From NCBI RefSeq assembly GCF_045062745.1, contig NZ_JBJGED010000014.1, positions 124,001 to 188,000 of the forward strand: 64,000 bases of DNA. The letters are read 5' to 3'. The notes below the pieces were generated by a model. That model saw nothing but the letters and a program-made list of their open reading frames with translations. It did no database searches and had not been told where the DNA came from. Positions 44,413-52,655 of the stretch are shown here, piece after piece. Position 1 is the stretch's first letter, and each line of letters begins with the position of its first letter. The DNA is from Paenibacillus_AA sp045062745. Its GTDB lineage: Bacteria; Bacillota; Bacilli; Paenibacillales; NBRC-103111. The translations under genes and the position numbers were made by a program.

Positions 44413-45540
44413 TTAGGCCGTTTGGAACACTTCTTTGCCTGCCAGCCATGCCGTCAGGCGATGGTTGATCTGCTCCTCCGACAGCTCCGGGAACAGGCGG
44501 TTCTCGAACACCATGTCATACAGCCGCTCCAGCGGCTCGCGGGCGTCCGCCTTCTTGGCCTTACCGTCGTTCTTGAGCAGGTCCCACACCTGCAGCACGT
44601 ACTCGCGGGGATCGATCAGTTCCTTGCTGAAGTAGTGATGGAGCTGCTCCAGATGGTCGAAGAATTCGCCGCCGAACCGGCTCGAGGCATCGCCGCGCAA
44701 GAGCGCGATCTCCGCTTCGTACATCGGCCGCTGCGTCCGCTCGTCCTTGCCGATCCAAGGCGTCTCGAGAACCATAGGCAGGTGCTGCAGGCTCGGGTGG
44801 TGCACGATGTAGTGCATCGCCTTGAACCCGATCAAGCCCGACCCGACCGGGGCATGGCGGTCCTTGGCCGCGCCGCGGAAGTTCTTGCTGTCGTTCAAGT
44901 GGAGCACGGCCAGACGGTTAAGGCCCAGCACCCGATCGAACGTGTCGAGGACACCGTCGAAATCGTCGACAATGTCGTAGCCCGCATCATGCACGTGGCA
45001 TGTGTCGAGGCAAATCGTCAGGCGGCCGTTGTCCTCCACCTTCTCGATGATCGACGCCAGCTCCTCGAAGCTGCGGCCGATCTCGGAGCCCTTGCCCGCC
45101 ATCGTCTCGAGCGCGATGTTCACGTTCGTATCCTTCGTGCCCTTCAGCACCTCATTCAAGCCTTCGGCGATCCGGGCGATGCCGTACTCTACGTCCTTCT
45201 CGGTGTAAGCGCCGGGATGCAGCACGATGTTGCGGACGCCGATGTAGTCGGTTCTGCGAATCTCTTCTTGCAGGAACCGGACGGCGAGCTCGAACGTATC
45301 TTCCTTATAAGAGCCGAGGTTGATAATGTATGGCGCGTGGACGACTATATCGCCGATGCCGTGCTTGTCCATCACGTCTTTGCCTTCGGCGATGAATTGC
45401 TCCTCTATGGGCTTTCTCCGCGTGTTCTGCGGGGCGCCGGTGTAGATCATGAACGTGCTGGAGCCGTAGGTAACCGCTTCCTCTGCCGCATTGAGCAGCC
45501 CTTTATCCGAAAATGATACATGAGAACCGATTTTCAACAT
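44413..45540 (-). CDS. nfo: endonuclease IV (AP endonuclease) with C-terminal extension
   Basis: A 375-residue metal-dependent AP endonuclease of base-excision repair. Metal-ligand blocks are [59 protein letters not shown] and RHAPVG. Most relatives are 280-300 residues; here about 75 extra residues (from about HLEQLHHYF to the end, helical, charged) follow the TIM barrel. ATG 45540 is chosen over GTG 45552 because AAGGAG is 11 bases before it and overlaps the GTG. Confidence 0.95.
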   Translation of the reverse strand: MLKIGSHVSFSDKGLLNAAEEAVTYGSSTFMIYTGAPQNTRRKPIEEQFIAEGKDVMDKHGIGDIVVHAPYIINLGSYKEDTFELAVRFLQEEIRRTDYIGVRNIVLHPGAYTEKDVEYGIARIAEGLNEVLKGTKDTNVNIALETMAGKGSEIGRSFEELASIIEKVEDNGRLTICLDTCHVHDAGYDIVDDFDGVLDTFDRVLGLNRLAVLHLNDSKNFRGAAKDRHAPVGSGLIGFKAMHYIVHHPSLQHLPMVLETPWIGKDERTQRPMYEAEIALLRGDASSRFGGEFFDHLEQLHHYFSKELIDPREYVLQVWDLLKNDGKAKKADAREPLERLYDMVFENRLFPELSEEQINHRLTAWLAGKEVFQTA

Positions 45541-45640
45541 ACGGATGTTCACTCCTTATCATAGCTTCAACCTATTTTAACACATAAGATTTAATAAGTC
45601 CCGGGGTCTGCCAAAACTACAAATTCAGCGGGGAATGGGG

Positions 45641-45646
45641 TATAAT
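45641..45646 (+). promoter_or_regulatory. consensus -10 box of the DUF2621 gene
   Basis: A perfect TATAAT (45641-45646). A weak TACAAA lies 17 bases upstream. Transcription from about 45653 supports TTG 45711 as the start rather than ATG 45645, which overlaps the -10 box. Confidence 0.6.
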
Positions 45647-45710
45647 GCTACTGATCCCGCAACAAAATGGTAGCATCGCATCACTCTTAACGAACACCGA
45701 GGTGAGTTCA

Positions 45711-46139
45711 TTGCCTTCCCAAACGTTCATGATCGCCCTCATTTTCTGGGCCTGCGTCCTCTTATTCTTCATGTCGGTCGGCGGATACTTCATGTTCCGC
45801 AAATTCATGAAAGTGCTGCCCAAGGCCGACGGCAAGTCGAAGCTCGACTGGCAAAATTACTATGTCGACACGTCCCGACACATGTGGACGGAGGCGTCCA
45901 AGTCGTTCCTCGAGAAGCTGGTGTCGCCCGTGCCCGGCCCGTTCCGCGACATCGCCCGCCACTCCATCGCCGCCCGGATCGGCCAAGTCGCCCTGGAGAG
46001 CGGGGAACGGGAGGTCACCCAGGCGCATTGCATCGAGGGCTACATCCTCGCCACGCCGAAGCGCGATTACCCGAGCCTCATCCGCTTCCTGGAGAAGGAG
46101 CAGATCGACTATACGCCGTACAAGCATTTGCTGGGTTGA
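45711..46139 (+). CDS. DUF2621 family membrane-anchored protein (YneK-like)
   Basis: A 142-residue protein with one N-terminal membrane segment (FMIALIFWACVLLFFMSVGG) and a soluble cytosolic part (ADGKSKLDWQNYYVDTSRHMW and AHCIEGYILATPKRDYPSLI) typical of the DUF2621/YneK family found in spore-forming Bacillales. Start TTG 45711 has GAGGTGA five bases upstream. Function unknown. Confidence 0.85.
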   Translation: MPSQTFMIALIFWACVLLFFMSVGGYFMFRKFMKVLPKADGKSKLDWQNYYVDTSRHMWTEASKSFLEKLVSPVPGPFRDIARHSIAARIGQVALESGEREVTQAHCIEGYILATPKRDYPSLIRFLEKEQIDYTPYKHLLG

Positions 46140-46143
46140 GATC

Positions 46144-46180
46144 AAAAAGAAGCCTGCGTAGCTAACGCAGGCTTCTTTTT
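46144..46180. terminator. perfect bidirectional terminator
   Basis: AAAAAGAAGCCTGCGT and ACGCAGGCTTCTTTTT form a perfect 16-bp stem with A/T ends, between converging genes. Confidence 0.92.
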
Positions 46181-46198
46181 CATGTTGCGACCGGGCCG

Positions 46199-46618
46199 CT
46201 AGTCGTTCGTCAGCTTGCGGTACAGGCCGTACAGCGTGTCGATCTCCTCGTCGGTCAGGGCGGAGAACAGCCTGCGATCCCGCTCCCGCTTCAGCTTGAC
46301 GACCTCCTTCAGCAGCTCCCGGCCCGCATCCGTGATTTCCAGGAACACGATCCGGCGGTCCGCTTCATCCCGGCCGCGCTTGACGTAGCCCGCCTCCACC
46401 AATTTATCGGTAAGCCCGGTCACACCGCCGGTCGTAACGAACAACTCCGCCGCGAGACTCGTCGGCTTCTGCGGTCCCCGCGTATCCAGAATTTTCAGAA
46501 TCGCCGCATGCGTGGGCGAGAGGCCGTTCGGTTTGTTTTTATTCCAATCCAGCATCCACTTCTTGGACATCTGGCGAAACATCTCGGTAATGCCGATAAT
46601 CTGATCTTCCCGATTCAT
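46199..46618 (-). CDS. MarR family transcriptional regulator (second gene of MFS unit)
   Basis: A 139-residue winged-helix repressor. The DNA-binding part shows LSPTHAAILKILDTRG, TSLAAELFVTTGGVTGLTD as the helix-turn-helix, and RGRDEADRRIVFLEIT as the wing (conserved D-x-R). It follows the MFS gene by 51 bases on the same strand, so it is probably its repressor. ATG 46618 is chosen; TTG 46627 is a weaker alternative. Confidence 0.9.
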   Translation of the reverse strand: MNREDQIIGITEMFRQMSKKWMLDWNKNKPNGLSPTHAAILKILDTRGPQKPTSLAAELFVTTGGVTGLTDKLVEAGYVKRGRDEADRRIVFLEITDAGRELLKEVVKLKRERDRRLFSALTDEEIDTLYGLYRKLTND

Positions 46619-46669
46619 CGTTCCCAAACTCCCAACCCTACTATAGTGAGCACCAAATCCACATTAGCA

Positions 46670-48019
46670 TCAAACCGCGGGAGAATCAATATTCGCCGCA
46701 GGGCGGGCGCGGGCACGCTTGTACCACCACAGCAACCCCAGGGAGAGAAGGCAAACGGCGAACAGCAGCCGGTAAACCGTCTGATACGGATGAAGCGGGA
46801 CGGCGCCGCGAGTCAGCTCGATCACATGCCCCGCGACCGCCACGGAGATGGAGCCGCCGAAGAATTGAAGCAGCTGCAGGAAGCCCATCCCCGCTGCGAT
46901 CTGGGCCTTGTCCAAAATGCTGGAGGTTTCGTTGTTCAAGGATGCGATCGTCATGGTGAATGCGGGCGAGAACACCAAGTAGCCGAGCAGGATGGCCACC
47001 GTCGGCAAGCCGGGACTCCAGGCGAAGCAGGCTAGGACGGCGGCTAGCAGGACGTGCCCCGCCAGCAAAAACCGCATGTTGCCGTACTGGTCGATCCAAC
47101 GCCCGACGTATCGCGTCATAAGTGCCGAGAAGATCGCTCCTGGCGCGATGGTCAGTCCGATCTGGAGCTCGGAGAGATCGCCTATATCGGCCAGTACCAG
47201 GGGCATGAGGAACAAGTTGCTCATGTTCAGCACCAGAATGGAGAAGCCGACGGCGAGCAGCTTCCGGTACGCCGGCTTCCGGAGCAGCTCGACGCTGATG
47301 AACGTGCCCCTGGACCGTCCTGCCCGATAGAGGTACAGGCCCTGCAGCAGCAAGGACACCGCGCATATGGCGAGCCAGAGCACCGAACGCTGGGTAACCG
47401 CGAGGAGAAGGGAGGCGGCGTTCACGATCGTGAGGGCCGCCCCCAAGACGTCGAAGCGCGCGGAGCGCTTCTGTTCCTTCGGCAGCAGCCGGAGCAGGAC
47501 CGGCAAAATGCCCAATACCAGGCACGTAACGGCAAACAGGCCGTTCCAGCCGAAAAATTCGCTGATCGTCCCGCCGACGATCGGACCGAGGCCGAACGCC
47601 ATCGCGCTGCCGGCCGAGATCATCGCTATCGCCCGGCCCCGGCGTTCGAAGGGGATGTAGCGGCTCGCGAGGACGAGACCGAGTCCCGCCATCGCGCCCG
47701 AGCCCGCGGATTGCAGGATGCGGGCGAGGAGCAGGCTGTAGAACGTGTGGGCGAACAAGCCGTACACGGAAGACAGCCCTAACACGATCAGTCCGGTGGC
47801 GAGCAGCCGGCGGATCGGGTACACATCGGACAGCCGGCTGTACACGATGGTGGACAGGGCGTAGCCGATCGAGTAGCTGGAGACGATCCAGGAGCCCTGA
47901 TCCGCCGTCACTCCGAGGTCACGGATGATGCCGGGGACGGAGACGTTGAACATCGTCGTGTTCATCACGACGACGAACAGACCGAGCGTCCAGACAGGGA
48001 TTACGATGCGATCGTTCAT
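46670..48019 (-). CDS. MFS drug exporter, TetL/DHA2-like
   Basis: A 449-residue exporter with about 14 membrane helices. VVVMNTTMFNVSVPGIIRDL is the family's first-helix motif and SRLSDVYPIRRLL the loop motif A. The type includes tetracycline and multidrug exporters. First gene of an MFS-MarR unit; divergent from a mirror-image MarR-MFS unit starting at 48119. Confidence 0.92.
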   Translation of the reverse strand: MNDRIVIPVWTLGLFVVVMNTTMFNVSVPGIIRDLGVTADQGSWIVSSYSIGYALSTIVYSRLSDVYPIRRLLATGLIVLGLSSVYGLFAHTFYSLLLARILQSAGSGAMAGLGLVLASRYIPFERRGRAIAMISAGSAMAFGLGPIVGGTISEFFGWNGLFAVTCLVLGILPVLLRLLPKEQKRSARFDVLGAALTIVNAASLLLAVTQRSVLWLAICAVSLLLQGLYLYRAGRSRGTFISVELLRKPAYRKLLAVGFSILVLNMSNLFLMPLVLADIGDLSELQIGLTIAPGAIFSALMTRYVGRWIDQYGNMRFLLAGHVLLAAVLACFAWSPGLPTVAILLGYLVFSPAFTMTIASLNNETSSILDKAQIAAGMGFLQLLQFFGGSISVAVAGHVIELTRGAVPLHPYQTVYRLLFAVCLLSLGLLWWYKRARARPAANIDSPAV

Positions 48020-48061
48020 GAGGGCTTCCTTCCGTTTATGAAAAAATGAGTTGCATCCGCT

Positions 48062-48094
48062 TAGTTGTTTTACATATAATTGTCTTACTAACTA
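48062..48094. promoter_or_regulatory. inverted repeat TAGTT...AACTA between the divergent MFS/MarR units
   Basis: TAGTT (48062-48066) and AACTA (48090-48094) flank an AT-rich stretch with TTTTACATATAATTGTC, which also holds likely -10 elements. MarR proteins often bind such AT-rich repeats. Weak, position-based call. Confidence 0.35.
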
Positions 48095-48118
48095 TTATCG
48101 AGGAGGGGTCGATCGAGT

Positions 48119-48574
48119 ATGCCTGCACACCTTAACGGAACGGTCTTCGAGCAATCTGTCGGATTCCAGCTAGGCGTCACGTACCGTAAAATCTCCCACC
48201 TGTTCACCCAGCGGCTGAAGCCCTACAACATTACGCCCGAGCAGTGGATCGTGCTCTATACGGTTTGCCTGCAAGATGGCATGATGCAGAAGGAAATCGC
48301 GGAGCTGACGGAAAAGGACCGGCCGACAACGACCCGAATCCTGGATGCGCTGGAAGCCAAGGGGCTCGTTCACAAAACCGCCGGCGAATCGGACCGCCGA
48401 TCGTTCCATGTATATGGGTCCGAGAGCGGACGCACCCTGCTGGAACAGACCGTGCCGATCGAACGGCAAACCGTCGAGGATGCTACGGCCGGACTATCGT
48501 CGGAAGAGCATGTATTGCTGCTGCAATTGCTGCGCCGCATCGGGGGTACGCTCGACTCGGAAAGCCATTCTTAA
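48119..48574 (+). CDS. MarR family transcriptional regulator (first gene of MarR-MFS unit)
   Basis: A 151-residue winged-helix regulator. ITPEQWIVLYTVCLQDG, KEIAELTEKDRPTTTRILD (recognition helix) and KTAGESDRRSFHVY (wing with D-R) are family blocks. The MFS gene follows 24 bases later. GAGGAGGGG lies about ten bases upstream. Probably represses the pair. Confidence 0.9.
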   Translation: MPAHLNGTVFEQSVGFQLGVTYRKISHLFTQRLKPYNITPEQWIVLYTVCLQDGMMQKEIAELTEKDRPTTTRILDALEAKGLVHKTAGESDRRSFHVYGSESGRTLLEQTVPIERQTVEDATAGLSSEEHVLLLQLLRRIGGTLDSESHS

Positions 48575-48598
48575 GCTAGGAGATGACTGAACCACGTT

Positions 48599-49828
48599 AT
48601 GCCTGAACAACTAGAACAAACACGACCTGCCGCTTTGTGGACCCGATCGTTTTTGATTTTAACGTTTTGCTACTTCCTGCTATTTATCAGCGTACAGATG
48701 TTATTATCTCCATTTCCTCGTTATGTAAAAGAGCAGTTTCACGCAAGCGACGTCTCCGTCAGTCTCGTCACGAGCCTGTTCGCGCTTTCGGCTATCGCCT
48801 CACGCTTCCTGACGGCCGCGCTGATGAAGAAGGCGCACCGCAACCTGATCCTCCTCTGCGGGATCGCGATCGCTGCGGGGACTACCCTCGCCTATCCGTA
48901 TGCCGATTCCTTCGCCGCGCTGCTGCTGATGCGCATCGGCTTCGGCGTAGGATTCGGGATGACGAGCACGATCATGCCGACGCTCGTGTCCCAGATTATC
49001 CCTCGCTCGCGGATCGGCGAAGGCATCGGGTACTTCGGGATGTCGACGAGTCTCGCGATGTCGTTCGGACCGATCATCGGGCTGTCCATCATGAGCGCCT
49101 ATGGCTTTCCTAAGCTGGCGCTCGCGGGGACCTTCGTCGTCGTGCTGATGGCCCCGCTCTTGTGGGGTACCCGCTCGATTCCGCCTCAGCCGACGCGATC
49201 CGGAGCCGCATCGGGCCACGGGCCCGGTCAAGCGGCGAGCAGCCATAGCCGCTCTGCCTCAGGATTCGGCGGCCGACTGCTGCTTCCCGCGCTGCTGAAT
49301 GTGTTTATAGGAGTCACCTACGGCGGGCTGCTCAGCTTCCTCGCCCTGTTCGGCCAAGAAATTCACTTGGCGAACATCGGCTTGTTCTTCCTGTTCAATG
49401 CCATCAGCATTGTGCTCATCCGGCCGATCTCCGGCAAACTGTTCGATCGGCGCGGACACGCCGCCGTCATCGTACCTAGCGCCGTGCTGCTCTTCGCCGC
49501 CCTGACCCTGCTGTCGTTCGTGCACAGCCTGCCGCTGCTCATCGTCGCGGCTTTGCTGTACGGGCTGGGCTTCGGCGCGATTCAGCCCACGCTGCAGGCC
49601 TGGATGCTGCGCGATACGCCGCCCGAGCGGCATGGCGCGGCCAACAGCTTGTACTACAACGCGACCGACCTCGGCATCGCATGCGGATCGATGCTGCTCG
49701 GCGCGATCGCGTCCGTCACCGGCTACGCCGGGATGTATCGTTATTCCGCGCTCGTCCTGCTCGTCCTGCTGCTCGTTTATGGCGTGTCGCAGCTCGTCTC
49801 CGCCCGGAGGACGGCCAACTCTTATTGA
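48599..49828 (+). CDS. MFS transporter (YwoG/YfmO-like drug exporter)
   Basis: A 409-residue, 12-helix major facilitator. FCYFLLFISVQMLLSPFPRY and VKEQFHASDVSVSLVTSLFA open the protein; GKLFDRRGHAAV is the second-half motif A. A polar loop rich in Ser/Gly/Pro (about 195-220) links the halves. The ATG has only a distant AGGAG (about 16 bases), so translation may depend on coupling to the MarR gene. A strong terminator follows. Confidence 0.9.
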   Translation: MPEQLEQTRPAALWTRSFLILTFCYFLLFISVQMLLSPFPRYVKEQFHASDVSVSLVTSLFALSAIASRFLTAALMKKAHRNLILLCGIAIAAGTTLAYPYADSFAALLLMRIGFGVGFGMTSTIMPTLVSQIIPRSRIGEGIGYFGMSTSLAMSFGPIIGLSIMSAYGFPKLALAGTFVVVLMAPLLWGTRSIPPQPTRSGAASGHGPGQAASSHSRSASGFGGRLLLPALLNVFIGVTYGGLLSFLALFGQEIHLANIGLFFLFNAISIVLIRPISGKLFDRRGHAAVIVPSAVLLFAALTLLSFVHSLPLLIVAALLYGLGFGAIQPTLQAWMLRDTPPERHGAANSLYYNATDLGIACGSMLLGAIASVTGYAGMYRYSALVLLVLLLVYGVSQLVSARRTANSY

Positions 49829-49839
49829 GTGTTGCACAC

Positions 49840-49879
49840 GAAGAAGCCAGCGCCTCCTATTCGCCGCGCTGGCTTCTTC
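49840..49879. terminator. bidirectional terminator
   Basis: GAAGAAGCCAGCGC (49840-49853) and GCGCTGGCTTCTTC (49866-49879) form a perfect 14-bp stem; TTCTTC tail on plus, TTCTTCGTG on minus. Confidence 0.85.
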
Positions 49880-49886
49880 TTCATGC

Positions 49887-50843
49887 TCAGAGCGGGAACG
49901 TCTTCTGCACGAACCCGACCATGCCGGCAATCAGCTGGTCCTGGTACTCGTCCGAAGAGAGCCGCTTGTCTTCTTCCGTATTCGTCATGAATCCCATCTC
50001 GACCAGGACGGAGGGGATCGTCGACCAATTGAACCCGGACAAGTCGTTTCTCGGCACGACACCCCGCGACTTCGCTCCGGTAGCCGCGATCAGCTCGCGG
50101 AGCATGACGACGGCCATCCCCTTGCTCGGCTCGGCCATCTCGCCGCCGGACGGATACAGCACGGTGATGCCGTGCACCGACGGCAGACTGGAGCCGTCCG
50201 CATGGATGCGGATCGCTACGTCCGCCCCCGCCTCGTTGCACAGCAGCGACCGTTCGCGGTTGCTGATGTCCACGTCGTTCGACTCGCGGATCATCACGAC
50301 GTTGTAGCCCAGCTCCTGCAGCTTGTCCCGCAGCTTCAGCGAGACCTCGAGCGTCAGCACGTATTCCGGCTTCTTGGTGAAGACGCCGACCGTGCCGCCG
50401 TTCACCTTCGCCTTCATGACATCCGAGCCGGGCCCTTCGGGCTCCAGCTCGTTGTTCGCTTTGCGCTGGTGGCCGGGGTCGACGCAGACGAGCGCCGCTT
50501 GCCGCGCCCGCTTGGCGGGCGGCGTTCCCGGCTTCGGCGCCTGGCCCGCGCTCGCCAGGGTCGGCGCTGCCGCGGCCGGCCCGCCGGGCGGAGCGCTCGG
50601 CACCGCCGCGCCCGGAGCGGCCGCGCCGCCCACGGCGTCCGCCGGCGCTGCCGTGGCGCCGGCCTCCGGCGCCTCGGGCGCGGACGTCGCCGCCAGCACG
50701 GCGCTCGTCGGCGCGGCGACCGCCGGCAGCGCGCCGGTCGCGAGCTCGCGGGCGCCGCAGCCCGCGAGCAGGGCCGCGCACGCCAGCGCGGCCGCGAGCG
50801 GCCGGGCGGCGAGGCGCCGCCGCAGGCGCCCCTGGCTCACCAT
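49887..50843 (-). CDS. lipoprotein N-acetylmuramoyl-L-alanine amidase (Amidase_3)
   Basis: A 318-residue enzyme that cuts the amide between MurNAc and the stem peptide. The signal LAAALACAALLAGC is a lipobox, so it is anchored outside. About 80 residues of Ala/Pro/Gly-rich linker follow. The catalytic domain has VCVDPGHQRKAN (zinc His), the metal Glu in the GSDV/KPEYVLTLEVSL region, RIHADGSS (second His) and VLVEMGFMTN (catalytic Glu). ATG 50843 is eight bases after the upstream stop, without a strong ribosome site, so coupling is likely. The linker is extremely GC-rich. Confidence 0.9.
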   Translation of the reverse strand: MVSQGRLRRRLAARPLAAALACAALLAGCGARELATGALPAVAAPTSAVLAATSAPEAPEAGATAAPADAVGGAAAPGAAVPSAPPGGPAAAAPTLASAGQAPKPGTPPAKRARQAALVCVDPGHQRKANNELEPEGPGSDVMKAKVNGGTVGVFTKKPEYVLTLEVSLKLRDKLQELGYNVVMIRESNDVDISNRERSLLCNEAGADVAIRIHADGSSLPSVHGITVLYPSGGEMAEPSKGMAVVMLRELIAATGAKSRGVVPRNDLSGFNWSTIPSVLVEMGFMTNTEEDKRLSSDEYQDQLIAGMVGFVQKTFPL

Positions 50844-50853
50844 CGCTTCGCCA

Positions 50854-51621
50854 TTAGGCGAAGCCGTTCGCCCGCAGCCACTGGAAGCTCTCCGCCACAC
50901 TGTCCAGCGGGTTTTGTGCACAGCGGTCCTGCTCCACGATCAGCCAGTCGACATCGGCTTCCCGAGCGGCAGCGATGACCGCCGGGATATCCAGGTCGCC
51001 CTTGCCGATCTCGACCGTATCGATCTGCCCTCCGCCTGCGGCTTGGCGGAAGTCTTTCAGATGGAGCAGCGGCAGCCGGCCGCTGTACTTCGCGATATAA
51101 TCAATCGGGGACAGTCCGGCATACTGCACCCAGCCCAGATCGAGCTCGACCTGCAGCGATGCCGGGGACGTCCGCGAGAACAGAGCGTCGAACAGATACT
51201 CGTCGCCCAGCTTCGATTCGAATTCAAACGCATGATTGTGATAGCCGAACACCATGCCGTTCTCGCTGATCTTGCGGCCGATCTCTTCGAACTCGGGAAT
51301 GAGGCGGGCGAACGCTTCGCTCGTCCGGTCGCTCTCCGGCAACCAGGGGCATACGATGTACTTCGTGCCGAGCGTGCGGTTCATCTCGATCTCTTCGTCG
51401 AAATGCTCCCGCAGGCGGGCCAAGCCCACGTGGCTGCCGAGCGACACAAGGCCGACCTCGTCAAGCAGCTGCTTCAAGGCGTGCGGTTCCATGCCGCCGT
51501 AGCCCGCGAATTCAACCCCATGGTACCCGAGTTCGGCAACGCGCCGAATGGAGCCTTCGAAGTCCTTGGCCAGCTCGTCGCGAATCGTGTACAACTGCAA
51601 TCCAATCTTGTCTTTTTTCAT
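50854..51621 (-). CDS. sugar phosphate isomerase/epimerase (xylose-isomerase-like TIM barrel)
   Basis: A 255-residue TIM barrel of the IolE/AP-endonuclease-2 type. IGLQLYTIRDELAKDF, GYHNHAFEFE, LQVELDLGWVQYAG (metal Glu/Asp), LLHLKDF and WLIVEQDRC carry the metal-binding residues. Start ATG 51621 has GGAGGGA upstream. A close paralogue lies at 56916 (shared QLYTLRNEL/QLYTIRDEL and YHNHAFEFE blocks). Substrate is probably a keto-sugar or inositol derivative. Confidence 0.9.
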   Translation of the reverse strand: MKKDKIGLQLYTIRDELAKDFEGSIRRVAELGYHGVEFAGYGGMEPHALKQLLDEVGLVSLGSHVGLARLREHFDEEIEMNRTLGTKYIVCPWLPESDRTSEAFARLIPEFEEIGRKISENGMVFGYHNHAFEFESKLGDEYLFDALFSRTSPASLQVELDLGWVQYAGLSPIDYIAKYSGRLPLLHLKDFRQAAGGGQIDTVEIGKGDLDIPAVIAAAREADVDWLIVEQDRCAQNPLDSVAESFQWLRANGFA

Positions 51622-51744
51622 TGTATATCCCTCCAAATAGGCTTGTTTAATCTCCGCTTTGAATTATACAGGGGAGTTCACGGCAAACATATGAACCTCC
51701 GGGAGCAAACCTTACTTATTTGGCTATTTTTTACGCAAACCATT

Positions 51745-52557
51745 TTACCTTATCATGCCCAAGCGAATCAACCAGCGCTCACACAGCTTCGTCCATTCGG
51801 CCACATCCGGCTGCCGCTCCGCCAGTCCCAACCCATGCTTTCCGCTCTCGAACACGTGCAGCTCATGCGGAATCCCCTCGGCGCGAAGCCCCTTCGACAT
51901 AAGCAGCACATTGTCGAGCGGGACGATCTCATCGTCCGCGGTGTGCCAGATGTAGGCCGGAGGGGTGTTCGCCTTGACCTGACGGTCGCTGCTCAGCTGC
52001 TCAAGCAACGCCTCATCCGGCTCCTGACCGAGCAGGTTGAAGAACGAACCCGTGTGGCCCGCAGAGTAGGAGATAACCGGGTAACACAAAATTTGCGCAT
52101 CCGGACGGCACGATTGCCGATCGATCGCATCTTCGGCTTCCGGGTCGCCTTCATCGAAATGCACTGAAGCGGAGGAAGCCAGGTGGCCGCCCGCCGAAAA
52201 GCCGAGGATGCCGACCCGTTCGGGATCGATTTTCCAGTCGGCAGCCGTTGCCCTAACGTAACGAATGGCGCGCTGGGCATCGAGGAGCGGACACGGATGC
52301 CGGTAAGGACTCACCCGGTATCGCAGCACGACGGCGCTAAGACCGATCCTGTTCAGCCACCGGGCGATCGGCTCCCCCTCATGATTAGCTCTCATCCCGT
52401 ACCCGCCTCCGGGGCAGACGACGATGCAGCCCGTGGGCTCTCCGTCAGGACGTTCCAGAAGAAACGGCAGGAGGGCCGGCCGGTCCTCGTCTCCATTCCC
52501 TTGCGCTAAGGGAGCTCCATGCTCCCATAATTCCAACCATGCTGCTTGTGCGGTCAC
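51745..52557 (-). CDS. alpha/beta hydrolase, acetyl-xylan-esterase-like
   Basis: A 270-residue cytosolic esterase of the BD-FAE/xylan esterase type. CPGGGYGMRANHEGEP is the HGGG-like oxyanion block, GFSAGGHLASS the nucleophile Ser, WHTADDEIVPLDN the Asp and GKHGLGL the His. Likely deacetylates plant oligosaccharides, which fits the many sugar genes here. Start is GTG 52557 with GGGAGAGGGG upstream. Confidence 0.88.
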   Translation of the reverse strand: MTAQAAWLELWEHGAPLAQGNGDEDRPALLPFLLERPDGEPTGCIVVCPGGGYGMRANHEGEPIARWLNRIGLSAVVLRYRVSPYRHPCPLLDAQRAIRYVRATAADWKIDPERVGILGFSAGGHLASSASVHFDEGDPEAEDAIDRQSCRPDAQILCYPVISYSAGHTGSFFNLLGQEPDEALLEQLSSDRQVKANTPPAYIWHTADDEIVPLDNVLLMSKGLRAEGIPHELHVFESGKHGLGLAERQPDVAEWTKLCERWLIRLGMIR

Positions 52558-52655
52558 GCTGTAAAAACCCCTCTCCCTTATTTAGAAAGAAACCTGGAGC
52601 AAAATATTCGCTTCCCGGCTACCGGAATCCTGCCAAGTTGTGGGATTTTATGCGC

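Noticed and set aside
51622..51744. A riboswitch or T-box leader before the first isomerase gene, and elsewhere before pgi, tkt and thiN
   Set aside because: I found no T-box, TPP, FMN, SAM or similar conserved core words in these upstream regions.
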